NCBI RefSeq assembly: GCF_900112795.1 | Contig: NZ_FONA01000014.1 | Location: 43,703 to 107,702, forward strand | Direction of reading: 5' to 3' | DNA length: 64,000 nucleotides | DNA from: Thermophagus xiamenensis | GTDB taxonomy: Bacteria; Bacteroidota; Bacteroidia; Bacteroidales; Marinilabiliaceae | Shown here: piece after piece, positions 8,410-17,541 of the stretch | Layout: each line of letters begins with the position of its first letter | Position numbering within the stretch: the first letter of the stretch is position 1 | Notes under the pieces: generated by a model | The model's input: only the letters and a program-made list of their open reading frames with translations | What the model was told of the DNA's origin: nothing | The model's database searches: none | Translations under genes and position numbers: made by a program

Positions 8410-11373
8410 ATGCCTTCAGTAATAATTGTTTTTACAAATAGATTAAATATAGGATTGACAGCCATACCCTATCATGCCAAATTTCAGGATGGTCAACAAA
8501 TAGAGCTGTTGGAACATGTTACTCCTGATCACATCCGGGAGCATCCGGAAGACTATTCTGATGAGGAAAAAGAGATGATAAAACTGTTGCACACTATTTC
8601 TGACAAAGAATTGTTCCGAAAATTCAGTCGGGAGAATAGTTTGCGGGATTTTATTAACAATATACCGTCCAATATATTGGAAGAAAGGATTCGGCCGGAG
8701 ATTGAGAAAAAGATGTATCAATTGGTTCGAATGCTGGCAGTTTCCAGGGTTCCGGTTTATTTTAAACAGAGTGGATACAGCAATGTTTACCGAAATGACC
8801 GGTTGAAAATAGCACCAACGCCTTGTCAGCCATTGTTCTATGTGAATGTAAATGGCGATCATATGACCTATTCTTTGAAATTCAGGCAAAATGGATATCC
8901 TTTTTCTCTTGCAAAAAAGGATGTAGAAGTTATTTGTTCTTCGCCTGCCGTACTGAAAACTGGAAACAAACTATATTATTTCGAGAAATTTGAAAGTGGT
9001 AAACTTAAACCTTTCAAAGAAAAAGAATATTTGCATATCAAAGGTACCAAAGCCATTGAAACATATCTTAGTAAGTTTATTATTCATATAGTTGAGCAAT
9101 ACCATATTGAAGGTACCGGATTTGAAGTTGTTGATGTTTCGGAGCATCCTGAAGTTAAATTAATTTTAGAAAAAGACATATTCCTCCGTCCCGTATTACG
9201 ATTTAAGTTTCGGTACGGTAGTCGGTGGATAGTCCCCAACCAAAAGTCGAGTGTATTTGTCGATTTTATAAACGACCAGGGAAAATATATTTTTCGACGT
9301 TTTCAACGAAATTCTGAAACCGAGGAAAGGTTTTTTACATTACTCAAAGATAATGGACTGCAATTGGTCGATGATATTTCTTTTGCCCATCTTGATGATT
9401 TATCTGACAATAAGGAGCAATTATCCGGTTCTATAAATCCGGCAAATTTGGTGGAGTGGGTGAGAGAGCATCGTCAATTACTGATTGAAAATAACGTTCA
9501 GTTGGAGCTAAAATTTGAAGGGGAAGAGTATTCTTTAGAGCCAGTTAATATATATTTCGATACAGCTTCTGATGAATTGGATTGGTTTGATATAAATAGC
9601 ATTGTAGAGATACCGCCGCATAAAATTCCATTCACTAAATTTCGCCGGAACATTTTGAATGGTGACAGACGTTTTGTTTTGCCTGATGGGACCATTTTTA
9701 TCATTCCCAAAGCATGGTTCACGAAATATTACGACCTGATTAATTTTGGAAAAACTGAAGGCGATAGAATATTACTTCCCAAAAGCTATTATCATCTTTT
9801 GGATGAACTTCAAAAGTCCGGAAGAGATGATTTGGAGGAGGTGTCTACCCCTGAACTGCCTAAACTTAAGGAATTTAATTCGATACCTTTACCTCAAGGT
9901 TTAAATGCCACACTTCGTCCTTATCAGGTTGAAGGGTATCAATGGTTACTTTTTTTAAGGCATAATCGGTTTGGTGGTATTCTCGCCGATGATATGGGAT
10001 TGGGTAAGACTTTGCAAACTATTGCACTTTTGCAAAAAATCTATTCTTCTTCAGAGACCCAGAACGAAGATGCCCCAACCGGCCAATTATCATTGTTCTC
10101 ATCCAACCTTCAGGGGTTTAATCGTTCAGGAATTGCCCCTTCTCTTATCGTAATGCCTACATCATTGGTTCATAATTGGAAAAACGAATTAAAACGTTTT
10201 GCCCCCTCTTTAAAGTGTTATATTTATACGGGTTCCGACAGATTACGCTCAAAAGATTTGTGGAAAATATTGCGGCATTATCATGTAGTTATTACAACCT
10301 ATGGTATTTTGCGAAATGATATAGAAATATTGGAAAATACTAAGTGGGAATATCTTATTTTAGATGAGAGTCAAAGTGTAAAGAATCCTTCATCCAAAGG
10401 GTATAATGCTGTGAAGCAAATCCGGGCCAATCATTATTTGGCGTTGACGGGGACCCCCATTGAAAACTCATTGGTTGACCTCTGGGCGCAAATGAATATT
10501 GTAAACGAGGGGTTACTCAAGTCGTTGAATTTTTTTAAAAAGTATTATGAGATACCTATTTCCAGAAATGAAGATGAAGCAAAATCAGAACATCTGCAGA
10601 AAATGATAAGTCCGTTTCTTTTGCGGCGGACCAAAGAGATGGTAGCTCAAGATCTTCCACCCATTATGGAACAGGTGGTCTATTGTGATATGACAACAGA
10701 ACAAAAAGAAATATATGAGCGTGAAAAATCGGGGGTACGTAATAAAATTCTTGAGGCTATCGAAAGTCGTCCTTCCGGCGAACAGGCCTTTATTGCCCTT
10801 AAAGCCTTGACTCGCTTACGCCAATTAGCGAATCACCCATCAATGCTTTTTGAAGAGTATCAGGGAGGTTCAGGAAAATTTGAACAAATGTTGGAATCGC
10901 TCGAAAATATTTTGTCCGAAAATCATAATGTGTTAATATTTAGTTCTTTTGTTAAAGACCTTGAATTGTTGGAAAAGGAGCTGGTTCGTCGTCAAATAGG
11001 TTTTGCCAAACTTATTGGTAAAACCCAACAACGTGATCAAGTTGAAAAAGCATTTAAACAAAATGATAATGTTAAGGTTTTTCTAATTTCTCTAAAGGCC
11101 GGCGGGGTCGGACTTAATTTGATTAAGGCCGATTATGTTTTTATGCTAAACCCTTGGTGGAATCCAAAAGCTGAGGCTCAGGCCATTAACAGGGCTCATC
11201 GAATTGGACAGACCAAAAATGTTTTTGTCTATCGTTTCATTTCCAGTGAAACTATTGAAGAAAAAATTGCCCAATTACAAGAAAAGAAAAATCGTTTAGC
11301 CGATACTTTTGTCAATACATCCAATCCTTTAACCCAAATGAATTCTGAACAGATTAAAGAATTATTTAATTAA
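8410..11373 (+). CDS. SNF2-family ATPase/helicase
   Basis: This is a 987-residue cytosolic DNA-dependent ATPase of the bacterial SNF2/RapA-like class. The first half (residues about 1-480) is a poorly conserved N-terminal region without a recognisable zinc finger. The ATPase core follows: Walker A DDMGLGKT near residue 526, Walker B variant LILDESQS near 650, motif III ALTGTPIENSLVDLW, and a C-terminal helicase lobe with LISLKAGGVGLNL and the motif VI segment INRAHRIGQTKNVFVYRF near 930. An insertion just after Walker A carries QLSLF at residues 559-563, which resembles a sliding-clamp-binding pentapeptide. The promoter at 8347-8379 supports the ATG at 8410 over the one at 8362. The cellular substrate is unknown; chromatin-like remodelling, repair or RNA polymerase recycling are all possible. 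Confidence 0.92.
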   Translation: MPSVIIVFTNRLNIGLTAIPYHAKFQDGQQIELLEHVTPDHIREHPEDYSDEEKEMIKLLHTISDKELFRKFSRENSLRDFINNIPSNILEERIRPEIEKKMYQLVRMLAVSRVPVYFKQSGYSNVYRNDRLKIAPTPCQPLFYVNVNGDHMTYSLKFRQNGYPFSLAKKDVEVICSSPAVLKTGNKLYYFEKFESGKLKPFKEKEYLHIKGTKAIETYLSKFIIHIVEQYHIEGTGFEVVDVSEHPEVKLILEKDIFLRPVLRFKFRYGSRWIVPNQKSSVFVDFINDQGKYIFRRFQRNSETEERFFTLLKDNGLQLVDDISFAHLDDLSDNKEQLSGSINPANLVEWVREHRQLLIENNVQLELKFEGEEYSLEPVNIYFDTASDELDWFDINSIVEIPPHKIPFTKFRRNILNGDRRFVLPDGTIFIIPKAWFTKYYDLINFGKTEGDRILLPKSYYHLLDELQKSGRDDLEEVSTPELPKLKEFNSIPLPQGLNATLRPYQVEGYQWLLFLRHNRFGGILADDMGLGKTLQTIALLQKIYSSSETQNEDAPTGQLSLFSSNLQGFNRSGIAPSLIVMPTSLVHNWKNELKRFAPSLKCYIYTGSDRLRSKDLWKILRHYHVVITTYGILRNDIEILENTKWEYLILDESQSVKNPSSKGYNAVKQIRANHYLALTGTPIENSLVDLWAQMNIVNEGLLKSLNFFKKYYEIPISRNEDEAKSEHLQKMISPFLLRRTKEMVAQDLPPIMEQVVYCDMTTEQKEIYEREKSGVRNKILEAIESRPSGEQAFIALKALTRLRQLANHPSMLFEEYQGGSGKFEQMLESLENILSENHNVLIFSSFVKDLELLEKELVRRQIGFAKLIGKTQQRDQVEKAFKQNDNVKVFLISLKAGGVGLNLIKADYVFMLNPWWNPKAEAQAINRAHRIGQTKNVFVYRFISSETIEEKIAQLQEKKNRLADTFVNTSNPLTQMNSEQIKELFN

Positions 11374-11901
11374 TTAGTAATTCACTGTAAAACTATATTA
11401 AACAAGTCAAGAAGGCTTACAACTAAAATTTAAAATAAGAAAAGTGAAGAATGGGAAGGATTTGATGGTAAGTCATTTTAGACCATAAGGTCATGAGCTC
11501 TTTAAAAATACCGGGGCCAAAAACTATGTATATAGATTTTTAAACTTCAATTTACTAATGAATTTAAAAATATATTGCAAATGACCTTAATTTTTCATCC
11601 GTATAAAATTTACTTAAATCATTGGTCGGATGGAACTCGCATGGCTTAATAAATTTTATACATGCTCTTTTGTGGCAAAAGTCGCCATGCTCGTTTCATT
11701 AAAATAGGATTTCAAATAATTATAAACTGAACTCTTAGGTATTATTTTTGATGTATATAATGAACCTTGTCAATTTGCGTTGATAGTTTTGAATTGATTT
11801 TTGCATGTTTATCGAAAAAAATAAAAATTTTTGATTCCATGTGACAATAATTGAAAATAATAAAGGTTAAATATATTTTTTTAATTCTAAAATTTGTGAG
11901 C
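11374..11901. other. AT-rich intergenic region containing a repeat copy
   Basis: These 528 bases contain the dispersed repeat at 11595-11700 and a small hairpin GACC-ATAA-GGTC near 11482, but no supported gene. Confidence 0.5.
11595..11700 (-). repeat. Dispersed repeat, short Q-P form (copy 2)
   Basis: This is the clearest short-form copy. Read on the minus strand it runs from AATGAAACGAGCATGGC through GAGCATGTATAAA and GCCATGCGAGTTCCATCCGA to the end TTATACGGATGA. GCATGGC near the start and GCCATGC before the last block are inverted, so the first 70 bases can fold into a hairpin. Confidence 0.75.
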
Positions 11902-12594
11902 ATGAAGCGAATATTTGTATCCCTTTTATCCATTTCTTTTGGTTTGTTTTTGTTTGCCCAGGAGGGGCAGGAGAATATGAATAAAGAGACGAGAATAATT
12001 AAGGATTTTAATAAATTAAAGGTTACCAAAGGTATAAATGTAACCTTGATTAAAGGTGACGAACCAAAAGCAGAGATTAATATTGTTAATGCACCTACAT
12101 CGGATGTTATTATAGAGAATGATCAAAATGAGTTGACAGTTAAAATGCGCACCAAAGTTTATCAGGACGTTAAGGTGCAGGTTTATCTCACTTATACCGA
12201 TATTCGTTCCATATCTGTTGGTTCAGGAGGAAATGTAGACAATGAAGGTGTATTGACAGCCAAATTGTTAACTCTAGATGCCGGACTTGATGGAGTTATT
12301 AACTTGAATGTTGAGGTGGATGCGCTCGAGGCGACTGTTTCTGCCTCCAGGATAGCTTTAGAGGGCTATTCTAAAACGATAGAAGTAAAGGCATCGACAG
12401 GAGGCAAATTTCAGGGTGAAAGACTTGAAGCAGAAAAGGCTTACATTGCAGCAAATACCGGTGGAATTGTATCAGTAAACGTTTCCGGTCTATTAGACGC
12501 AAAAGCATCAACAGGTGCAACCGTGGAATATACAGGTAATCCTCAAAAACTGAACATAAAAGAAACACTTGGTGGAAAAGTTGAAAAAATTTAG
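11902..12594 (+). CDS. DUF2807 (head GIN domain) surface protein
   Basis: I choose the ATG at 11902, which gives a clean signal peptide (MKRIFVSLLSISFGLFLFA) and 230 residues. The mature part is a right-handed beta-helix-like DUF2807 domain, starting with the characteristic RIIKDFNKLKVTKGINVTLI and continuing with repeated strands (EGVLTAKLLTLDAGLDG, VDALEATVSASRIALEG, LDAKASTGATVEYTG). Family members are exported proteins, often described as putative auto-transporter adhesins, but function is not established. Its stop codon overlaps the stop of the convergent YkgJ gene (TTAG at 12591-12594). Confidence 0.88.
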   Translation: MKRIFVSLLSISFGLFLFAQEGQENMNKETRIIKDFNKLKVTKGINVTLIKGDEPKAEINIVNAPTSDVIIENDQNELTVKMRTKVYQDVKVQVYLTYTDIRSISVGSGGNVDNEGVLTAKLLTLDAGLDGVINLNVEVDALEATVSASRIALEGYSKTIEVKASTGGKFQGERLEAEKAYIAANTGGIVSVNVSGLLDAKASTGATVEYTGNPQKLNIKETLGGKVEKI

Positions 12595-12857
12595 TTGCCT
12601 GATTTTGTTATTATTCCATTTTCCAGTTCAGTAAGTATCTTCAAGGCTTCGCAACGGTTTTGTCCGCAAATAATTTCTTCGGGTTTAAAACCGCTGCATA
12701 CCTGCGGGCGGTCGGGTGAGTGAAATATGGCACACCGATAATCTTCAGTGAGATGAATACAGGTAACCCCGGCCGGCTTCCCTTTTGGCATGCCAGGTAT
12801 ATATGAAGAGATAGAGGGTGCAATACAACATGCACCGCAACTTTGACGACATTTCAT
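12591..12857 (-). CDS. YkgJ-family cysteine-cluster protein
   Basis: The product is a small protein (88 residues from the ATG at 12857) of the YkgJ/UPF0153 family, which binds Zn or an Fe-S cluster. The start MKCRQSCGACCIAPSI is the family signature, followed by PGMPKGKPAGVTCIHL, RCAIFHSPDRPQVCSGF and CGQNRCEA, giving at least eight cysteines. An ATG at 12878 would add seven residues. The gene is convergent with the DUF2807 gene and the two stop codons overlap. No specific role is known. Confidence 0.88.
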   Translation of the reverse strand: MKCRQSCGACCIAPSISSYIPGMPKGKPAGVTCIHLTEDYRCAIFHSPDRPQVCSGFKPEEIICGQNRCEALKILTELENGIITKSGN

Positions 12858-13181
12858 GGAATATTGTCTTTTTTGCAAAGAATTAAATTATCCGGCTGAA
12901 TTCCAATTTATTCCGGTTAAAAAGTTTAAAATAGACGGCGATAATTATTTTATTTAAATAAAAAGAACCAATATAAGAATCAAATAAAGGCGAATTGGCT
13001 TTTATCGCTGAAAAATATGTTTAAAAAATATTTTGGCAGAAGGAATAATGGTGAAAAAATGGTGTTACTATTAGGTTATTAGAACGGACTTATTTCAGTA
13101 TTTTTAAAAACTGAGGATAATAATCTGAAATTCAACTTTTTATCCCTCCGTTAGCCAATGAATTAAATAACTTTAATACGA
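12858..13181. other. Intergenic region upstream of sfsA
   Basis: These 324 AT-rich bases hold no supported gene. The last 45 or so resemble the terminal block of the dispersed repeat (see 13140-13184). Confidence 0.4.
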
Positions 13182-13184
13182 ATG
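13140..13184 (+). repeat. Terminal block of dispersed repeat abutting sfsA start
   Basis: GCCAATGAATTAAATAACTT followed by TAATACGAATG aligns with the P block at 45945-45973 (ACCAATAAGTTAAGTAAATT, then ATACTAATG). The repeat end supplies the ATG of sfsA at 13182. No other module of the family is visible upstream. Confidence 0.45.
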
Positions 13185-13883
13185 CAATTTAAAAAAGAGT
13201 TAGTGCATGGCCGATTAATTCGGCGATACAAGCGATTTCTTACGGATGTCGAATTGGATGACGGTACTCAGGTGTTGGCGCATTGTACCAACAGCGGATC
13301 TATGAAAAGTTGTTTAGAGGAAGGAGCGGAAGTTTATTTGTCGCCGGTCGATGACCCTAAACGCAAAACCCAATATACTTGGGAGATGATTCGCATTAAC
13401 AATAATTGGGTCGGTATTAATACTAGTCATCCCAATAAATTAGCTGTTGAAGCTCTGCAAAACAATTCTATAACCGGTTTAGAGGGATACGCCCATATTG
13501 TTCCGGAATGTAAAATACAAGACAGCCGGCTCGATATCATGGCTGAAAATGAAAAGGAAACCTGCTTTATCGAAGTTAAAAATGTAACGCTTAAAGAGGG
13601 TCCTTATGCCTTGTTTCCGGATGCCATCACGTCAAGGGGACTCAAACACCTTGAGACTTTAATGCGATTAAAGGAAGAAGGGTATAGGGCAGTCATGCTT
13701 TACATAATTCAACGGATGGATGTGGAACTATTTGCTGCAGCAAAAACGATTGATCCGGCCTATGCGGAAGCACTTAACAGGGCTGTGGATAAAGGTGTAG
13801 AGGTATTCCCTGTACAAGCGGAAGTATCGCCCACTGGGATCTTTTTGAAAAGGGTTTTGCCTTTTGTTCAAGATAATGTTTAA
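13182..13883 (+). CDS. sfsA: SfsA family protein (sugar fermentation stimulation)
   Basis: The 233-residue product matches SfsA along its whole length: an N-terminal OB-fold (VHGRLIRRYKRFLTDVELDD, VLAHCTNSGSMKSCLEEGAE) and a nuclease-like C-terminal domain (SRLDIMAENEKETCFIEVKN, FPDAITSRGLKHLETL, AVMLYIIQRMD). In E. coli overexpression stimulates maltose metabolism and a DNA-binding or nuclease role has been proposed; the true function is unresolved. The D...E-K arrangement typical of PD-(D/E)XK-like nucleases is present in DIMAEN...FIEVKN. The gene is alone on its strand. Confidence 0.95.
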   Translation: MQFKKELVHGRLIRRYKRFLTDVELDDGTQVLAHCTNSGSMKSCLEEGAEVYLSPVDDPKRKTQYTWEMIRINNNWVGINTSHPNKLAVEALQNNSITGLEGYAHIVPECKIQDSRLDIMAENEKETCFIEVKNVTLKEGPYALFPDAITSRGLKHLETLMRLKEEGYRAVMLYIIQRMDVELFAAAKTIDPAYAEALNRAVDKGVEVFPVQAEVSPTGIFLKRVLPFVQDNV

Positions 13884-13925
13884 GAATAAAAAAGCATGGA
13901 TATTTCCGGTTAGCGAACATGCCAT

Positions 13926-14025
13926 TCATTTTCTATACTTTAATCTAATTTGTTGGTCGAATGAAACTCTTATGACCAATCTTTATAGATGCATATTCTT
14001 TGTAACCAACCTTCCAGGTAATGAC
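13926..14025 (-). repeat. Dispersed repeat, short form (copy 3, diverged)
   Basis: Read on the minus strand it contains TTACCTGGAAG, a CAAAGAATATGCAT block in place of AATAAGAACATGTAT, GAGTTTCATTCGACCAACAA and a degenerate AT-rich end. It lies between sfsA and the convergent GDSL gene. Confidence 0.55.
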
Positions 14026-14080
14026 TATTTGGCTGGCTTCAATAATATCCATGCTTATATTTTGTGGGATAAGTAAAGTT

Positions 14081-15343
14081 TTAATAAAATAATTTTAGAT
14101 CAATAATATCACCCATCACTTTATGTCCTTTTTCATTGGGATGTAAATAATCTCCATCATGAAGGTCTTCTCTCATTTCTGTAGGGTGTTGTGGATTTTG
14201 AACTGCTTTGTCAAAGTCGATAATTGCATCGAATTGACCGCTGTTACGAATCCAGTTATTAACTGTTTTACGGGCTGATTCTCGGAAGTCTGTGTAATAA
14301 AAGGATTTTCCAAATGGCATGATGGTAGCACCATAAACCTTGATGTTGTGTTTATGAGCTTTTTGAATCATTTCTTTATAGGCATTAATCAATTTTTGAG
14401 CTGTTTGGGCCGCACTAGTACTGTCTGAAGTCTGCCCAATATCATTAACTCCTTCGAGTATAATGAGCCATTTTACCCCATTTTGACCAAGAACATCTCT
14501 ATCAAAGCGGTCGAGGGCTGAAGGACCCAGGCATTGACGTAGAACGCAGTTTCCACCAATCCCTTGGTTTAGAACTGATATATGTTGTGTCTCGGGATGC
14601 TTTAATAGATTTTCCGATAATATATCGGGCCATCGATTTTGTTTATTGGTGCCGGATCCACGACCATCAGTTATGGAATTACCAAGGGTTACAATGGCGG
14701 CGGAGGTTAGAGGCGCTTTTACCTCAATGGTATTGATGACATACCAATGATCCGTTTGCTTGCCGTTAAATACAGTATCCGAAACATGATTACCTTCCAT
14801 TAAATACGATGTGGTTCGAGAGCCCGGGTGTCCAGTTATGTCGGGTGATGTTTGCCCAAAATAAATGGTAATTGCCAAATCCATTCTGGGTTTAAGATTA
14901 AAAGCTATCGGGTCTGAATAGACAGATGACCCAGGCTTCATTGTCACTTCCGTTTTGCCGGAAAAGTTTAGTTCTTTTATGGTTGACGGATCAATGGAAC
15001 TTCCTCCGGTAGATGCTGCAATTTGAACTTGTTGTAAAGTTACCGGATTGCTGCTAAAGGTATTAGAAAATTTTACTCTAAGGGTGTCGCCACCAATCGA
15101 AACACGAACTATTTGCCTTAAAGTATTATTGGTTAATCCGGGCGAGGGTGGCATATTGTGAGGTTCTACCAATTGTGGAGATGTACTCCATGTACCTACC
15201 CATTGCGATTGTTGGGATGTTTGGGTATTTGCACATCCATAATTCATTAAAGAAATTGCCACTACTCCTGCAAAAAGAGTTGAAAAAAGAGAGAAAATTG
15301 AGCTGGATCTTTTTCCCTTTTTCAAAAATTCTTGTATAACCAT
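14081..15343 (-). CDS. SGNH/GDSL-family hydrolase, probable lipoprotein
   Basis: The 420-residue product begins with a hydrophobic segment ending in a lipobox (AISLMNYGC), so it is probably an outer-membrane or periplasmic lipoprotein. After a beta-rich N-terminal domain (residues about 50-210) comes an SGNH hydrolase: block I ALGNSITDGRGSG (written VTLGNSITDG), block II with NQGIGGNC, block III EGVNDIG and block V DGDYLHPNEKGH, which provide the Ser, Gly, Asn and Asp/His of the active site. This arrangement resembles XynE-like and related polysaccharide esterases, so deacetylation of a plant or algal glycan is plausible, but the substrate is not readable. The start at 15343 is the first ATG; its long n-region is slightly unusual. 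Confidence 0.88.
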   Translation of the reverse strand: MVIQEFLKKGKRSSSIFSLFSTLFAGVVAISLMNYGCANTQTSQQSQWVGTWSTSPQLVEPHNMPPSPGLTNNTLRQIVRVSIGGDTLRVKFSNTFSSNPVTLQQVQIAASTGGSSIDPSTIKELNFSGKTEVTMKPGSSVYSDPIAFNLKPRMDLAITIYFGQTSPDITGHPGSRTTSYLMEGNHVSDTVFNGKQTDHWYVINTIEVKAPLTSAAIVTLGNSITDGRGSGTNKQNRWPDILSENLLKHPETQHISVLNQGIGGNCVLRQCLGPSALDRFDRDVLGQNGVKWLIILEGVNDIGQTSDSTSAAQTAQKLINAYKEMIQKAHKHNIKVYGATIMPFGKSFYYTDFRESARKTVNNWIRNSGQFDAIIDFDKAVQNPQHPTEMREDLHDGDYLHPNEKGHKVMGDIIDLKLFY

Positions 15344-15507
15344 GGTATATAAGCTTAATTAATTTAAAACTTTTACATAATATTTAGTTGCTAACATATA
15401 CAAAGCAAATTAATATTCAACATGTCTAATAATGGTATTACCCTGTTCTTTTCTGTTCCGTGTAGTAATTTAAAGAATTTATTGATCGATAGGTTTCAAA
15501 ATATTTA

Positions 15508-16386
15508 TTAATCTATAAATCTTTTAGATATACCATTATAAGCATCAATTCTTCGGTCCCTGAAAAAAGGCCAGATGCGTCGAACTGTTTCCGAACGGCC
15601 TAAGTCGATGTCAACCAAAAGATTAATTTCTCGGTCGGTAGGGGCTTCGGTTAAAATTTCGCCTTGTGGGCCTGCCGCAAAACTATTGCCCCAAAATTGA
15701 ATCCCTTGTGTCATTTCGGAAGGGTCTGGTTCGTGACCTACGCGGTTAACTGCAATTACCGGTAGGCCATTGGTTACGGCATGTCCTCGTTGTGCTAGCA
15801 TCCAGGCATCTTTTTGTCGAGTTTTCTCTTCCTGGCTGTCGGTTGATTCCCATCCAATAGCAGTAGGGAATATAAGAAGGTCGGCACCACGTAAGGCCAT
15901 TAATCTGGCTGCTTCGGGGAACCATTGATCCCAGCATACCAGGATACCTAAACGTCCCACGCTGGTACTGATAGGTTTAAAGTCTAAATCACCCGGTGTA
16001 AAATAAAACTTCTCATAATAGGCAGGGTCATCAGGAATGTGCATCTTTCGGTATTTGCCTGCAATTGATCCGTCTCGTTCCAGTACTACAGCCGTATTGT
16101 GGTAAAGGCCCGGTGCTCGTTTTTCGAAAAGAGAGGTTACTAATACAACCTTCAGTTCTGCAGCTAGTTTCCCAAAACGGTTTGTCGATGGTCCTGGAAT
16201 ACTTTCAGCCAAATCAAAATTTTTTGTGTCCTCGGTTTGACAAAAATACAGCGTATTGTGAAGTTCTTGCAATACGATGAGTTCTGCTCCTTGTTTTGCC
16301 AGCTCACGAATACTTTGTTCCAGGCGTTTTATGTTGTCTTCTGTATTTTTCGTATTTTTTTGTTGAACTAATCCTAGCTTTAACAT
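15508..16386 (-). CDS. aguB: N-carbamoylputrescine amidase
   Basis: A carbon-nitrogen hydrolase of 292 residues, the usual AguB length. The nitrilase-family triad is visible as Glu in LIVLQELHNTLYFCQ, Lys in YRKMHIPDDPAYYEKFYF and Cys in GILVCWDQWFPEAARL. It hydrolyses N-carbamoylputrescine to putrescine, CO2 and ammonia. It lies 11 bp downstream of the agmatine deiminase gene on the same strand, so the two form an operon for putrescine synthesis from agmatine in the cytosol. The neighbour makes the substrate assignment firm. Confidence 0.95.
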   Translation of the reverse strand: MLKLGLVQQKNTKNTEDNIKRLEQSIRELAKQGAELIVLQELHNTLYFCQTEDTKNFDLAESIPGPSTNRFGKLAAELKVVLVTSLFEKRAPGLYHNTAVVLERDGSIAGKYRKMHIPDDPAYYEKFYFTPGDLDFKPISTSVGRLGILVCWDQWFPEAARLMALRGADLLIFPTAIGWESTDSQEEKTRQKDAWMLAQRGHAVTNGLPVIAVNRVGHEPDPSEMTQGIQFWGNSFAAGPQGEILTEAPTDREINLLVDIDLGRSETVRRIWPFFRDRRIDAYNGISKRFID

Positions 16387-16397
16387 ATTAACTTCTT

Positions 16398-17474
16398 TTA
16401 TTTTTCGATATCAGAATTCAGAATCTTTTTATTAACAACTCCTTGGTGTAATTGCATGGTAACACAATGCAAGGAACCGTGTTGTTGAATTAACGGTCGG
16501 CAATCAATGCCAATAACTTTCCGGCTTGGAAATACTCCTTGCAAGATTTTTTGTGCTATGAGGTCTTTATCACTGCCATAAAAAGGCATCAATACTGTTT
16601 GGTTGGTAATTAAAAAATTGGCATAAGTGGCCGGTAATCTTTGATTACCATCAAAAATTGGGTCAGCCATTGGTAATGGTATCAGTTTGTATGGTCGACC
16701 TTGTAAAGTTTTGAATTGAGAGAGTTGCTTTTCCATCCTGGTTAAAGCTTCATAGTGTTCGTCATCAGGGTCATCGGCTTGAACGTATACGATGGTTTCT
16801 GTATCGCAAAATCTGGCCAGGGTATCAATATGGCTGTCGGTATCGTCGCCTGCCAAATATCCATGATCTAACCAAAGCAAACTATCGGCACCCAGTTTCT
16901 GTTTGAGGATAGTTTCGATCTCCTTTTTTGAGCTGGCATCATTACGGTTAGGTGATAATAAGCATTGAGATGTCGTAAGAATTATTCCTGCTCCATTGGA
17001 TTCTACACTGCCTCCTTCCAATACAAAATTGAGATGGTTGTGGCGAATAACTTCCGGAGCAAATATATTGTGCTTAAAAAGATTCTGGGTTATAAGATTA
17101 TCTTTGTTTGCCGGAAATTTCAATCCCCATCCGTTGAATTGGAAATCAAGTGCTATGTATTTTCCTTTTTCCGAGACCATTAGAGGACTAAAGTCTCTAG
17201 CCCAGGTATCATTGGTCGATATGGGAACAGGGTATATGCGCTTAGGATTTTTGAACAAGGATAAGGTGAAGCTTTCGTCATCAGGATCAACAATTAATAT
17301 CACATCCTGAGATTGAGTAATGGCATCTATAATGCCACAATAGCATTTTTGAACATCCTCTAACAGAGGAGCCCAGTCGCTATTTTTGTGCGGCCATGCC
17401 AACAGAATTGCATCCTGGGGTTCCCATTCGGCCGGGAATATGCGTTGATGGCTCGTAATATGTGTTCTATTCAT
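16398..17474 (-). CDS. aguA: Agmatine deiminase
   Basis: The 358-residue product is a member of the peptidyl-arginine/agmatine deiminase family. Characteristic segments are PAEWEPQDAILLAWPHKNSD, STNDTWARDFSPLMV, EGGSVESNGAGIILTT, GDDTDSHIDTLARF (catalytic His) and GSLHCVTMQLHQG (catalytic Cys). It converts agmatine to N-carbamoylputrescine, the substrate of the enzyme encoded 11 bp downstream. An inverted repeat at 17479-17505 lies directly before the start codon and could be an operator or a leader hairpin. Confidence 0.96.
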   Translation of the reverse strand: MNRTHITSHQRIFPAEWEPQDAILLAWPHKNSDWAPLLEDVQKCYCGIIDAITQSQDVILIVDPDDESFTLSLFKNPKRIYPVPISTNDTWARDFSPLMVSEKGKYIALDFQFNGWGLKFPANKDNLITQNLFKHNIFAPEVIRHNHLNFVLEGGSVESNGAGIILTTSQCLLSPNRNDASSKKEIETILKQKLGADSLLWLDHGYLAGDDTDSHIDTLARFCDTETIVYVQADDPDDEHYEALTRMEKQLSQFKTLQGRPYKLIPLPMADPIFDGNQRLPATYANFLITNQTVLMPFYGSDKDLIAQKILQGVFPSRKVIGIDCRPLIQQHGSLHCVTMQLHQGVVNKKILNSDIEK

Positions 17475-17478
17475 AAAT

Positions 17479-17505
17479 AAGTCCGTCGTTGGTAATTTCG
17501 GACTT
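17479..17505 (-). promoter_or_regulatory. Inverted repeat ahead of aguA
   Basis: AAGTCCG (17479-17485) and CGGACTT (17499-17505) form a perfect 7-bp inverted repeat with a 13-base centre, ending 5 bases before the aguA start. A CATTTTTG (-7-like) sits just upstream on the minus strand, so the repeat would be near or just after the transcription start. It may be an operator or a leader hairpin. Confidence 0.4.
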
Positions 17506-17541
17506 CAAAAATGGGAAAATTTTACGATATCCGTTAGCACT

